A DNA stretch of 38,848 nucleotides from NCBI GenBank assembly GCA_040754625.1, contig JBFMCF010000061.1, positions 1 to 38,848 of the forward strand, written 5' to 3'. Shown here in pieces: positions 31,792-38,813 of the stretch (its first letter is position 1; the number at the start of each line of letters is the position of its first letter). A program made the position numbers and the translations under genes. This stretch comes from a bacterium. GTDB taxonomy: Bacteria; JACRDZ01; JAQUKH01. The notes beneath the pieces were generated by a model that was not told the DNA's origin, made no database searches, and worked only from the letters and a program-made list of their open reading frames with translations.

Positions 31792-32049
31792 ATGGATTAT
31801 AAAATAACCGCGAATGAATTGAAGACAAAAGGAGTTTCAGCCATAAAAGAAGCCACTGCTGATTACCCGGAGGCAGTTATAACGGTAAGGGGCAAGAGCC
31901 GTTATGTCGTTATTCCCATCGAAGCCTATAATCATTTGAGGGAATGTGAACTGGAAGCGGCCATTATTGAATCCAAAAAGGACATCAAAAACGGTAAATA
32001 TGTCTGCGAAAGCGTTGAAGCTCACATTAAAAGACTAAAACGTGGCTAA
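31792..32049 (+). CDS. Phd/YefM-family antitoxin
   Basis: The 85-residue protein has the Phd/YefM N-terminal DNA-binding fold (ITANELKTKGVSAIKEATAD, AVITVRGKSRYVVIPIEAYN) and a charged C-terminal helix (LEAAIIESKKDIKNGKYVCE) that would mask the toxin. Members bind their own promoter as dimers, with toxin as corepressor; the four 12-bp repeats just upstream are the likely operator. GAAAGG lies 8 nt before the ATG. The gene overlaps the toxin start by 8 bp. Confidence 0.88.
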   Translation: MDYKITANELKTKGVSAIKEATADYPEAVITVRGKSRYVVIPIEAYNHLRECELEAAIIESKKDIKNGKYVCESVEAHIKRLKRG

Positions 32050-32320
32050 AATAATATATACCGAAAGTTATATTAAACGGGCAAAAAAATTCATTAAAAA
32101 ACCTCCTGAAATTATTAATCAATACGCTAAAACGCTGAAATTGCTTGAAATTAATCCATTTCATCCGTCCCTGAGGCTCCATAAATTAAAGGGCAGGCTT
32201 TCCAATCTGCATTCCGTATCAATAAATATCTCGTACCGCATATCGATTGATTTTATTATTGAAGAGGATATGATTATTCCTATTGACATCGGTTCTCATG
32301 ACGAAGTATATCAAAATTAA
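32042..32320 (+). CDS. RelE/StbE-family toxin
   Basis: Started at a GTG inside the antitoxin end, this 92-residue protein has the RelE-fold order: IIYTESYIKRAKKFIKKPPE, helices, then PFHPSLRLHKLKGRLSNLHS, VSINISYRISIDFIIEEDM and IPIDIGSHDEVYQN. The HKLKG...YRI...HDEVY pattern is the usual signature of the YafQ/StbE branch of ribosome-dependent mRNA interferases. The penultimate-region histidine (GSHDEVY) and the arginine in SYRIS may be active-site residues. It ends 8 bp before the higBA promoter, so the two TA loci abut. Confidence 0.85.
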   Translation: MAKIIYTESYIKRAKKFIKKPPEIINQYAKTLKLLEINPFHPSLRLHKLKGRLSNLHSVSINISYRISIDFIIEEDMIIPIDIGSHDEVYQN

Positions 32321-32328
32321 ATTTTTAC

Positions 32329-32361
32329 TTGACTTATTATAATTAATAAGTTATTATAATT
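32329..32361 (+). promoter_or_regulatory. higBA promoter with a 17-bp-period direct repeat
   Basis: TTGACT (32329-32334), 17 bp, TATTAT (32352-32357; a TATAAT overlaps at 32355-32360). TTATTATAATT occurs twice (32334-32344 and 32351-32361), one copy in the spacer and one over the -10, a plausible operator for HigA. The -10 region ends about 6 nt before the ATG at 32366. Confidence 0.6.
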
Positions 32362-32365
32362 GATA

Positions 32366-32638
32366 ATGTGGCATATTAAAGAACATAAGGATATTGAGAA
32401 GGTTTGCCGTAAACTTCCGCCGGTTATTGTAAAAAAATATGAGCTTTGGAAAAACATCGTGTTTCGCCATGGGCCCGACAAACTGCGGGAATTTCCCGGT
32501 TTCCATGACGAGAAGCTAAAAGGTAAAAGAGAAGGCCAACGCTCATCGAGGTTAAGTTTACAGCACAGAGTCATTTACGCGGTGGAACAAAATATTGTGA
32601 GAGTTTATGTTCTTGAAATAACGCCGCATGAATATTAG
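32366..32638 (+). CDS. higB: HigB/RelE-like toxin
   Basis: The ATG at 32366 gives 90 residues; the TTG six bases earlier lies in the -10 box. Features: WHIKEHKDIEKVCRKLPPVI, VKKYELWKNIVFRHGPDKLR, FPGFHDEKLKGKREGQRSSR and LSLQHRVIYAVEQNIVRVYV, LEITPHEY. The block KLKG-x-R-x-x-x-R-S-x-R-L-x-x-x-x-R-V-I-Y and the terminal PH(E/D)Y are the hallmarks of HigB/RelE-type mRNA interferases. The order toxin then HTH antitoxin is that of higBA. The leader is nearly absent (see promoter). Confidence 0.82.
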   Translation: MWHIKEHKDIEKVCRKLPPVIVKKYELWKNIVFRHGPDKLREFPGFHDEKLKGKREGQRSSRLSLQHRVIYAVEQNIVRVYVLEITPHEY

Positions 32639-32646
32639 GAGGGTAT

Positions 32647-32922
32647 ATGAGGATTAGAAAAAACGAATTCAGGCGTGCGAAACCGCACATAGAATTAACG
32701 ACAGGCGAGGTTATTCAGATGCTTCGCGAATTGAAAGAATGGACCCAGGAAGAATTGTCTAAACACTCCGGCATTAGTTCTACAAACATCAGCTTGCTGG
32801 AAAATGGCAGGGTCGACATTGGTAAAAAGCGGGCGGAACAATTGGCAAAGGCCTTCAATGTCCATCCGGCAACTATTATGTTCCCCGAGTATGAGTCTCT
32901 GGAAATAAAAAAAGCGGCTTAA
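32647..32922 (+). CDS. higA: HigA-type Xre antitoxin
   Basis: The 91-residue protein contains one Xre helix-turn-helix (TGEVIQMLRELKEWTQEELS, KHSGISSTNISLLENGRVDI, AEQLAKAFNVHPATIMFPEY; residues about 18-80). As in other higBA loci it should bind both HigB and the promoter region. GGAGG is placed 6 nt before its ATG and 8 bp separate it from higB. A short extension (ESLEIKKAA) closes the protein. It converges with mazG, 20 bp away. Confidence 0.87.
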   Translation: MRIRKNEFRRAKPHIELTTGEVIQMLRELKEWTQEELSKHSGISSTNISLLENGRVDIGKKRAEQLAKAFNVHPATIMFPEYESLEIKKAA

Positions 32923-32942
32923 TAATTTTCTTGATTGGCAAT

Positions 32943-33767
32943 TTATTTCCGTCCATGTTTTTGGCTTTTCCGCGCCTTTTTTGCCTCGTTCCAGATCTCG
33001 TCAAGGCCTTCAAGCGTGTATTGGGAGAAGTCTTTTCCTTCTCTTGCTATTTTTTCTTCGATAAAAGTGAAACGGCTGATGAATTTTCCGATGGTTTTGC
33101 TTAAAACCGTTTCAGGGTCTTTTTCAAGAAACCGCGCGATATTGACCAGCACGAAAAAAAGGTCGCCGAGTTCCTCCTCCATGCCCCTGGAGTCTTTTTT
33201 CTTATACGCGGTTTTGAATTCAGAGAACTCTTCATCAAGCTTTGAAAATATGTCTTCCACGTGGTTCCAGTCAAAACCGACCCGTGAAGCTCTGTCTTGT
33301 ACCCTTTGTGCGCGCATCATCGCGGGCATGCCTTTTGGTATCCCGTCCAGAATGGATTTTTGCTCCCGGGATTTTCCCTTCTTTTCCTCCTTTTTTATCT
33401 TTTCCCAGTTATTCAGGACGTCTTTAACCCCGTGGACTTTTTTGTTTTCAAACACATGCGGGTGCCGCCGGACCATTTTTGCGTAAATAATTTTCAAGAC
33501 ATCTTCGATTGTAAAAGCTTTATTATCTTTCGCTATCTGGCAGTGAAATATGACCTGGAACAGGAGATCGCCGAGTTCTTCTTTCAGTTTATCCGCGTTA
33601 TTTTCGTCAATTGCCTCGATTACCTCGTAGGTTTCCTCGATTAATGAAGGTTTAAGCGAAAAATGGGTTTGCTTCAGGTCCCACGGGCAGCCGCCTTTTT
33701 TTTTCCGCAGTATCTCCATTAACTTTACAAGTTTATAAAAAGAATCTTTTATATTATTTTCAGCCAT
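32943..33767 (-). CDS. mazG: Nucleoside triphosphate pyrophosphohydrolase MazG
   Basis: This cytoplasmic enzyme hydrolyses (d)NTPs to the monophosphate plus pyrophosphate. The 274-residue protein has both MazG domains: CPWDLKQTHFSLKPSLIEET with EVIEAIDE and EELGDLLFQVIFH (metal site one), and DEEFSEFKTAYKK with EEELGDLFFVLVNIAR (site two), then the usual tail GKDFSQYTLEGLDEIWNEAK. The family tail is followed by ARKSQKHGRK. TGATATAAT lies 9 nt before the ATG, and there is no ribosome binding site. A scrap of a similar C-terminus lies 1.3 kb away (31569-31691). Full length; probably active. Confidence 0.93.
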   Translation of the reverse strand: MAENNIKDSFYKLVKLMEILRKKKGGCPWDLKQTHFSLKPSLIEETYEVIEAIDENNADKLKEELGDLLFQVIFHCQIAKDNKAFTIEDVLKIIYAKMVRRHPHVFENKKVHGVKDVLNNWEKIKKEEKKGKSREQKSILDGIPKGMPAMMRAQRVQDRASRVGFDWNHVEDIFSKLDEEFSEFKTAYKKKDSRGMEEELGDLFFVLVNIARFLEKDPETVLSKTIGKFISRFTFIEEKIAREGKDFSQYTLEGLDEIWNEAKKARKSQKHGRK

Positions 33768-33776
33768 AATAAAAAT

Positions 33777-33785
33777 ATTATATCA
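33777..33785 (-). promoter_or_regulatory. Extended -10 promoter of mazG
   Basis: TGATATAAT on the minus strand (hexamer 33782-33777); the -10 box ends 9 nt from the ATG at 33767, so a leader of about 2-4 nt is expected. Confidence 0.5.
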
Positions 33786-33820
33786 CAATATAAAAATTTC
33801 GGTTTTTTTATATTCATTTT

Positions 33821-33829
33821 TGGTATAAT
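33821..33829 (+). promoter_or_regulatory. Possible htpG promoter (-10)
   Basis: TGGTATAAT (hexamer 33824-33829) faces right. If it serves htpG the leader would be about 280 nt and would contain the whole large palindrome at 33845-34080. Confidence 0.35.
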
Positions 33830-33844
33830 ATCTACTTATAAATT

Positions 33845-34080
33845 TTGAGTCCGGCAAATTTTTATTTTAAGAAGTAATTTTATATCTCTTTCACACGCTC
33901 TTATGGCAAGCGCAAGTATGTCGCTAATGTTGGGAATGCCCTTCCGGAATTCTCTCATCCGCCTAAGGCGGATTCGGTCAGTTCCGGCTTTCCCAACATA
34001 GACTCCGACTTGCGCTAAGCCATTTCCGCTAATGTTCTTTCGATATAAAATTACTTCTTTTTGGAATTTTGCCAACTCAA
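33845..34080. repeat. 236-bp imperfect palindrome, MITE-like or structured leader of htpG
   Basis: The two halves are reverse complements over most of their length. Outer ends TTGAGT / ACTCAA (33845, 34075) are followed by GGCAAA-rich arms. An 18-bp perfect arm AAGAAGTAATTTTATATC (33869-33886) matches 34042-34059. Inner arms share ATGGC, GCGCAAGT and ATGTTGGGAA blocks, and the centre is ATCCGCC-TAA-GGCGGAT (33957-33973). The GC-rich middle differs from the AT-rich surroundings. Flanks CTTATAAATT and GTTATTAAATT resemble each other and might be a target duplication. No gene is encoded: the open frames here are by-products of the symmetry. Confidence 0.8.
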
Positions 34081-34114
34081 GTTATTAAATTTTAAACAAA
34101 AACAGGAGATTGCC

Positions 34115-35965
34115 ATGACCGAAAAACACAAGACTGATACGTTTGAGTATAAAGCCGAGATGAAACAGCTTTTAAACATTATCGTCCATTCATTATATAC
34201 TCATCCCGAGATTTTTTTGCGCGAGCTTATTTCCAACGCTTCCGACGCGCTTAATAAAATCCGTTTCCAGGGATTGACCGATCGTAACATTACTGATCCG
34301 GACGCGCCGCTGGAGATAAGGATAGATGTTGACCCAAAACAAGGAACATTTTCCATAGAGGATACCGGCATAGGGATGACCAGGGACGAGCTTATAAATA
34401 ATATCGGGACCGTCGCCCGCTCGGGTACGGTTGAATTCTTTGAAAAGATCAAAAAAGAGGGCAAAAAATTCGATGAAAACCTTATAGGTCAATTCGGTGT
34501 GGGATTTTACTCGGTGTTCATGGTTGCTGATGATGTTATTATAGAGACAAAACATGCCGGCATGGATTCCAAAGGCCTGAAATGGGAATCAAAAGGCGAA
34601 AGCTCCTTTACAATAGAAGAGATTGACCGCGAAAACAGGGGGACAAAGATATATTTCAAATTAAAAGACAACGCGAAAGAATATTCCGACGAGTACAGGG
34701 TCAAAGAGATTATTAATAAATACTCCAATTTCGCCGATTTTCCGATACTTTTTAAGGGTGAAAGGATCAATAAGATAAGCGCGTTATGGCGCAAAAAGTC
34801 CAAAGACATCAAGGAAAACGAGGCAAATGAATTTTATAAATATATCGCGAACGACTTTGACGACCCGTTGGGTTATTTTCACCTGGATATTGAAGGCGAG
34901 GTCAATTTTAAGGCCCTTCTTTTTATTTCAAAGCACGCCCCGTTCGATTCATGGCAGTTCCAGAAGGAAAAATCACTGCATCTTTATTCGAATAAAATAC
35001 TTATACAAAATGACTGCAAGGACCTCCTGCCTGAATATCTCAGGTTTGTCAAAGGAGTTGTCGATACGGCGGACCTGCCGTTAAATGTTTCCCGTGAATT
35101 TATCCAGAATCACCCGGCTATCGGCACGATAAGGTCGGTATTGACAAAAAGGATTTTGCGTTACCTTTCGGATCTTTCGGATAAATCGAAAGACAAATAT
35201 GAAGCATTCTATAAAAATTTTTCACCCCTTCTTAAACTGGGGCTTACCAGTGATTTCGGAAACAAAGATAAAATAACGGAGCTTTTACGGTTTGAGTCTT
35301 CCCTGAAGAAGCCCGGAGAATACGTTTCTTTGAAGGATTATGTCTCCGGAATGAAAACAGACCAGAAAGAAATTTATTATATCTGCGGAGAACACCGCTT
35401 GGACATCGAAAAAAATCCCAACCTGGAATATTTCAGAAAAAAGGGAATAGAGGTTTTGTTTTTAGCTGACCCCGTTGACGCCTTTATTATCCCGTCCGTG
35501 AATGAATTCGAAAAACATCGCCTGAAATCAATAGAAAAGGCGGACATTGAACTTGCCCCTGAAGACAAGATCGAGAAACCGGAGGCCAATCTCACCAAAT
35601 CGCTGTTGACGCTGTTCAAAGAAACGCTCGGCGGCAAGGTCGAAGATGTTGTGGCCTCAAAAAGGCTTGTTGAGTCCGCGGTGACTGTCGTCGCCGGCAA
35701 AAACGCGATGGACAGCCATACCGAAAGGATGATGAAGATGATGAACAAGGATTTCAGGGGTTCAAAAAAGATCATGGAAGTAAACACCTCTCATCCTTTA
35801 ATAACCAACTTGTCAAGAATGTACATGGCCGACGCGAATGACCCTTTCATTAAAAAATGCGTGGAACAGCTTTATGAGGGCGCCCTGCTTGCGGAAGGCA
35901 GTCTCGCGTCAACCGCCGATTTTGTGAAACGGATGACGGAGATTATGGAAAGAGCGGCGAAATGA
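34115..35965 (+). CDS. htpG: Molecular chaperone HtpG (Hsp90)
   Basis: ATP-dependent cytosolic chaperone. The ATG at 34115 follows AGGAG by 6 nt; the frame extends upstream to 34061 but that part lies in the palindrome region. The 616-residue product has the GHKL ATPase domain (FLRELISNASDALNKIRFQ, DTGIGMTRDELINNIGTVAR, SGTVEFF, GQFGVGFYSVFMVAD), the middle domain (GVVDTADLPLNVSREFIQNH) and the dimerisation domain (NTSHPLITNLSRMYM). Length and order are normal for HtpG. Heat induction is common in this family; no CIRCE or sigma-32 box was recognised, but the long palindrome upstream could lie in the leader. Confidence 0.96.
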   Translation: MTEKHKTDTFEYKAEMKQLLNIIVHSLYTHPEIFLRELISNASDALNKIRFQGLTDRNITDPDAPLEIRIDVDPKQGTFSIEDTGIGMTRDELINNIGTVARSGTVEFFEKIKKEGKKFDENLIGQFGVGFYSVFMVADDVIIETKHAGMDSKGLKWESKGESSFTIEEIDRENRGTKIYFKLKDNAKEYSDEYRVKEIINKYSNFADFPILFKGERINKISALWRKKSKDIKENEANEFYKYIANDFDDPLGYFHLDIEGEVNFKALLFISKHAPFDSWQFQKEKSLHLYSNKILIQNDCKDLLPEYLRFVKGVVDTADLPLNVSREFIQNHPAIGTIRSVLTKRILRYLSDLSDKSKDKYEAFYKNFSPLLKLGLTSDFGNKDKITELLRFESSLKKPGEYVSLKDYVSGMKTDQKEIYYICGEHRLDIEKNPNLEYFRKKGIEVLFLADPVDAFIIPSVNEFEKHRLKSIEKADIELAPEDKIEKPEANLTKSLLTLFKETLGGKVEDVVASKRLVESAVTVVAGKNAMDSHTERMMKMMNKDFRGSKKIMEVNTSHPLITNLSRMYMADANDPFIKKCVEQLYEGALLAEGSLASTADFVKRMTEIMERAAK

Positions 35966-36019
35966 ATGGAATTATTTAAAATTGCCCCCGCATTTAACTT
36001 GCATTTTTTCGAATAATAC

Positions 36020-36058
36020 TTGACAAATTCACTATTTAGTCATACTATAATAAATAGT
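36020..36058 (+). promoter_or_regulatory. vapBC promoter and operator
   Basis: TTGACA (36020-36025), 17 bp, TACTAT (36043-36048; TATAAT overlaps at 36046-36051). The perfect inverted repeat ACTATTTA / TAAATAGT (36031-36038, 36051-36058) straddles the -10, the expected position for an AbrB-type antitoxin operator. Confidence 0.65.
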
Positions 36059-36086
36059 AGGAATAAAATCAAAAGTTGGAGGAATT

Positions 36087-36320
36087 ATGCAAGTAGTAAA
36101 AGTTTTACCAAAAGGACAGATTACCCTTCCTAAGAAAATAAGAAAGGCTTTAAATATAAAAGATGGGGATACATTGGTTGTTGAAAAAACCGGTCAGGAA
36201 TTAGTTATTAAAAAAGGTAAAACGATATTTGATTATGTTGGAACTTTACCTAATATAGGATTGTCAATTGATGAAATAAGAGAAAAAGCCATAGAAAAGG
36301 CAGTCAAAGAAGATGAATAG
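36087..36320 (+). CDS. vapB: AbrB/MazE-fold antitoxin (VapB)
   Basis: The first 45 residues are the swapped-hairpin DNA-binding domain: VVKVLPKGQITLPKKIRKAL, NIKDGDTLVVEKTGQELVIK. The remainder (FDYVGTLPNIGLSIDEIREK and the acidic tail) is the toxin-binding arm. 77 residues is normal for VapB/SpoVT-AbrB antitoxins. GGAGG is placed 5 nt before the ATG. The gene overlaps vapC by 8 bp, and the inverted repeat upstream is the probable operator. Confidence 0.88.
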   Translation: MQVVKVLPKGQITLPKKIRKALNIKDGDTLVVEKTGQELVIKKGKTIFDYVGTLPNIGLSIDEIREKAIEKAVKEDE

Positions 36321-36723
36321 ATCATTTATTGATACAAGTGTAATTCTGAGATTCTTGGTTAAAGATGATGATGTAAAAAAGGAAGCATCCAGGAAATTAA
36401 TTAAAGATTCAAAAGGCAATGATGTAATTCTTTACCTTTTACCTGTGACAATTTTAGAGATAGTTTGGGTATTAGAAAAAGTTTATAGATTTGAACGAAA
36501 AAAAATCAGGGAATATGTCGAATCCATTTTAAACACACCTGAATTGGAAATTGAATTGGAAAATGTATTTAGAAAGGCAATTGAAGTATACGAAGAAAAA
36601 AATGTGAAATTTGCTGATGCCGTAATGGGTTTCTGGGGATTAGAAAAGGGTTTTAATACCGTATATACTTATGATGAGAAAGATTTTAAGAGGATAGAAG
36701 GGCTTGAGGTGAAAAAACCATAA
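36313..36723 (+). CDS. vapC: PIN-domain ribonuclease toxin (VapC)
   Basis: The 136-residue PIN domain carries its four acidic residues: D7 in SFIDTSVILRFLV, E48-region in VTILEIVWVLEKVY, D99-region in VKFADAVMGFW, and D117-region in TYDEKDF. VapC toxins cleave tRNA or rRNA and are held in check by VapB. It overlaps vapB by 8 bp. After it comes a 173-bp gap (36724-36896) in which I see no feature. Confidence 0.88.
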   Translation: MNRSFIDTSVILRFLVKDDDVKKEASRKLIKDSKGNDVILYLLPVTILEIVWVLEKVYRFERKKIREYVESILNTPELEIELENVFRKAIEVYEEKNVKFADAVMGFWGLEKGFNTVYTYDEKDFKRIEGLEVKKP

Positions 36724-36896
36724 ACGCTGACGCTAAAAAAACACTTTCCAGTCAGATACAAATTTATAATTTATCCGGCCATTAAAAACTGAACGGGAAA
36801 TGAGTTTTGTATATTCATAAAATAGCTCTTCGCGGATGGTTTTAATCTATTTAGGTGGCATGGTTTTACTTGAATGTAATCTCTTTACCAACTTTA

Positions 36897-37466
36897 TTAT
36901 TCCAAACTTTTAAGGAATTCTATTAATTTTGATGCGGTAATAACAAGGACTGTTCTTTCCTGTGCTGTCATAATACCTTCTAAGCTTATTATATCTGAAC
37001 TTAATTTTAGATTTGTTGTAAAACTTTTACGAAATCTAATAAATGGTACAGTTTCAAAAACTGGATTTGTAATTTCACCGTTTTCAATTGATATATTCTT
37101 GGGATCAAATTTGCATATTTTAAGTTCAGCCGTAGTTACAATAGCAGTGAAATATATTTTTCTAAAATCACCGTTATTTTTATTCAGTTCATATTCCTTA
37201 ATAGCAATTGTTTCTGTAGCTTCTATCAATTCCGAACAAATACGTTCCAACATTGGCTTGTCATTTGGCCCTTGCCCTGGGATAATACAAAATGCTGCTT
37301 CTGGTGATGGAGGAATTGCCGTAAAATTCCACCAGTCAAAATATTTTTTATCACTTCTTTCAATATCAGTAAGCCATGCTTGAAAATGTGTTCTATCCAT
37401 ATTTGGTGTTAAAGAAGGAATCAAAAATATCCAATTTGTATCACGAACCCGTTTACATTCAATCAT
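36897..37466 (-). CDS. Protein of unknown function, possibly a truncated nuclease
   Basis: The 189-residue frame begins abruptly with MIECKRVRDTNWIFLIPS; the E-x-K of IECKR could be half of a PD-(D/E)XK nuclease site, but the aspartate half would lie upstream, where the frame runs only to a stop near 37525 without a plausible domain. The rest (FQAWLTDIERSDKKYFDWWN, FCIIPGQGPNDKPMLERICS, RKIYFTAIVTTAELKICKFD, VLVITASKLIEFLKSL) is unfamiliar; strands and helices alternate as in alpha/beta folds. No ribosome binding site. Either a truncated gene or an orphan; low certainty on function. Confidence 0.5.
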   Translation of the reverse strand: MIECKRVRDTNWIFLIPSLTPNMDRTHFQAWLTDIERSDKKYFDWWNFTAIPPSPEAAFCIIPGQGPNDKPMLERICSELIEATETIAIKEYELNKNNGDFRKIYFTAIVTTAELKICKFDPKNISIENGEITNPVFETVPFIRFRKSFTTNLKLSSDIISLEGIMTAQERTVLVITASKLIEFLKSLE

Positions 37467-37626
37467 GGAGAGAATAACAAAAAAAAGTGAAAATATCTAA
37501 AACATCCGTTTTTTTCCCATTTTAAACAGAAAACAAAAAAAGGCGGGTTTGGAACGCGTCTCTGCAAAACAAAATCAAAAATAAATTACAGTCCCATAAA
37601 CGAATCCGCGAACATAAAAATAATTC

Positions 37627-37655
37627 TTGCAAATACACACAGAATATTATAAAAT
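37627..37655 (+). promoter_or_regulatory. Promoter of the PIN/RHH locus
   Basis: TTGCAA (37627-37632), 17 bp, TAAAAT (37650-37655). The -10 ends 9 nt before the ATG at 37665, again a nearly leaderless layout. Between 37467 and 37626 I see nothing else. Confidence 0.5.
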
Positions 37656-37664
37656 AATATCGTT

Positions 37665-38186
37665 ATGAAAATTGTTATCGATACCTCTGTTCTTATATCT
37701 CTAGCAAAAATAAATTATATGGAAATTATTGCAAAATTAAAAAGCAATTTAATTTTATCGAATGAGGTATATGAAGAAGCAGTGGTTGAAGGTGAAAAAA
37801 AGGATTTACCGGATGCAACTTTAATTAAAAAATTTATAAAAGAAAATAAAATAGCTCAAGTGCAAGTTAAGAATAGTTCAATCAAAGGTTTATCTTTAAA
37901 AATAGAAAAGAATTTATCAAAAGGAGATGCGTCTATTCTTGCGTTGGCGTTGCAGGAAAATGCAGTTGAAATATTGACAGATGATGAAGGGCTTGCTAAA
38001 TTGGCATTATTTTTGGATTTTAAAGTAAGCGCTTCATCTGATTTAATATTTCAATCGCTTAGTGAAGGGATTATTAAATATAATGAATTTGATAAACATA
38101 TCAAAAATCTTGTTTTAGAAAATAGGTTAAGCCCTGTTGTTGCGGAATTTTACATAATGGAGGGTAAAAAATATGATAAAAACTAG
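37665..38186 (+). CDS. PIN-domain toxin, DUF3368 type
   Basis: The 173-residue protein starts with KIVIDTSVLISLAKINYMEI, and has ILSNEVYEEAVVEGEKKD, then NLSKGDASILALALQENAVE and ILTDDEGLAKLALFLDFKVS, the DUF3368 branch of PIN nucleases. Acidic positions D6, E39-region, D96-region and D113-region are present. Toxins of this branch pair with UPF0175 antitoxins, and the following gene has just that domain. There is no ribosome binding site, in line with a leaderless mRNA. Overlap with the antitoxin is 14 bp; toxin first. Confidence 0.83.
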   Translation: MKIVIDTSVLISLAKINYMEIIAKLKSNLILSNEVYEEAVVEGEKKDLPDATLIKKFIKENKIAQVQVKNSSIKGLSLKIEKNLSKGDASILALALQENAVEILTDDEGLAKLALFLDFKVSASSDLIFQSLSEGIIKYNEFDKHIKNLVLENRLSPVVAEFYIMEGKKYDKN

Positions 38187-38478
38187 AAAGTTAATCAGAA
38201 CAAATGTTATGCTTGATAAAGGTCTTGTGGATTCTATTGATGAATTTGCTGATATAATGGAAGAAGACCGTTCATCGGCAATCAGACAATTAATTAGAAG
38301 GGCTATTACCGAAGAAAAAATGGATATAGCTGTAAAAAAATTTCAGGAAGGTATTTCATTCAGAAAAGCGGTTGAATTGGCCGGTGTTGATTATTGGGAT
38401 TTCCAGATGGAACTGGATAAAAGAGGCATAGCAATATTGTCTTCTCTTCCGCTGGCTCAGAGAAGAATGAAAAAGTAG
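38173..38478 (+). CDS. Ribbon-helix-helix/UPF0175 fusion antitoxin
   Basis: Two domains in 101 residues: an N-terminal RHH (LIRTNVMLDKGLVDSIDEFA, DIMEEDRSSAIRQLIRRAIT; about 6-50) and a UPF0175-like C-terminus (AVKKFQEGISFRKAVELAGV, DYWDFQMELDKRGI). RHH supplies operator binding; UPF0175 proteins are the usual mates of DUF3368 PIN toxins. GGAGGG lies 11 nt before the ATG. The C-terminal LSSLPLAQRRMKK is extra. Good fit as the antitoxin of the preceding toxin. Confidence 0.78.
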   Translation: MIKTRKLIRTNVMLDKGLVDSIDEFADIMEEDRSSAIRQLIRRAITEEKMDIAVKKFQEGISFRKAVELAGVDYWDFQMELDKRGIAILSSLPLAQRRMKK

Positions 38479-38588
38479 TGAAATTACAGTTCCTGCCTTT
38501 GAACACACAGATGCTTTTACACAAATTTCATGACAATAAATTAGATTTAAACAATAATTGAAAATAATAAAACCAATATCGGAAGAAT

Positions 38589-38813
38589 ATGAGCAATATC
38601 CGGAAAATAATAAAATTTATATTTCCGGAAAAACTTTTTAAAAAAATTGAAGAAGAGTCCAAAAAATGGTTTATAGAATGTGAGGTCTGTGGATATATAA
38701 GCTGCATTTATGACAATCCTTTAGACCTAAAACAAGCGAGTTTTTTTAAGCGCGACTTAAAGTTAATCGGCAGCCATGGAAAATCTTTATTTTCGCTCTA
38801 TTCGTCCATATAA
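38589..38813 (+). CDS. Small protein with one Cys pair, unknown
   Basis: The 74-residue frame (SNIRKIIKFIFPEKLFKKIE, EESKKWFIECEVCGYISCIY, DNPLDLKQASFFKRDLKLIG) has an amphipathic start and a single C-x-x-C that in a zinc ribbon would need a second pair, which is absent here; a third cysteine follows in ISCIY. I recall similar small zinc-ribbon proteins that start with a FPEKxFKxIEEESKKW segment, so the tail may have been altered. GGAAGA precedes the ATG. Function unknown; it may be a truncated ribbon protein. Confidence 0.45.
   Translation: MSNIRKIIKFIFPEKLFKKIEEESKKWFIECEVCGYISCIYDNPLDLKQASFFKRDLKLIGSHGKSLFSLYSSI

Noticed and set aside
33836-34075. 79-codon minus-strand frame and other frames in the palindrome
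   Set aside because: By-product of the inverted repeat; no ribosome binding site and no family resemblance.
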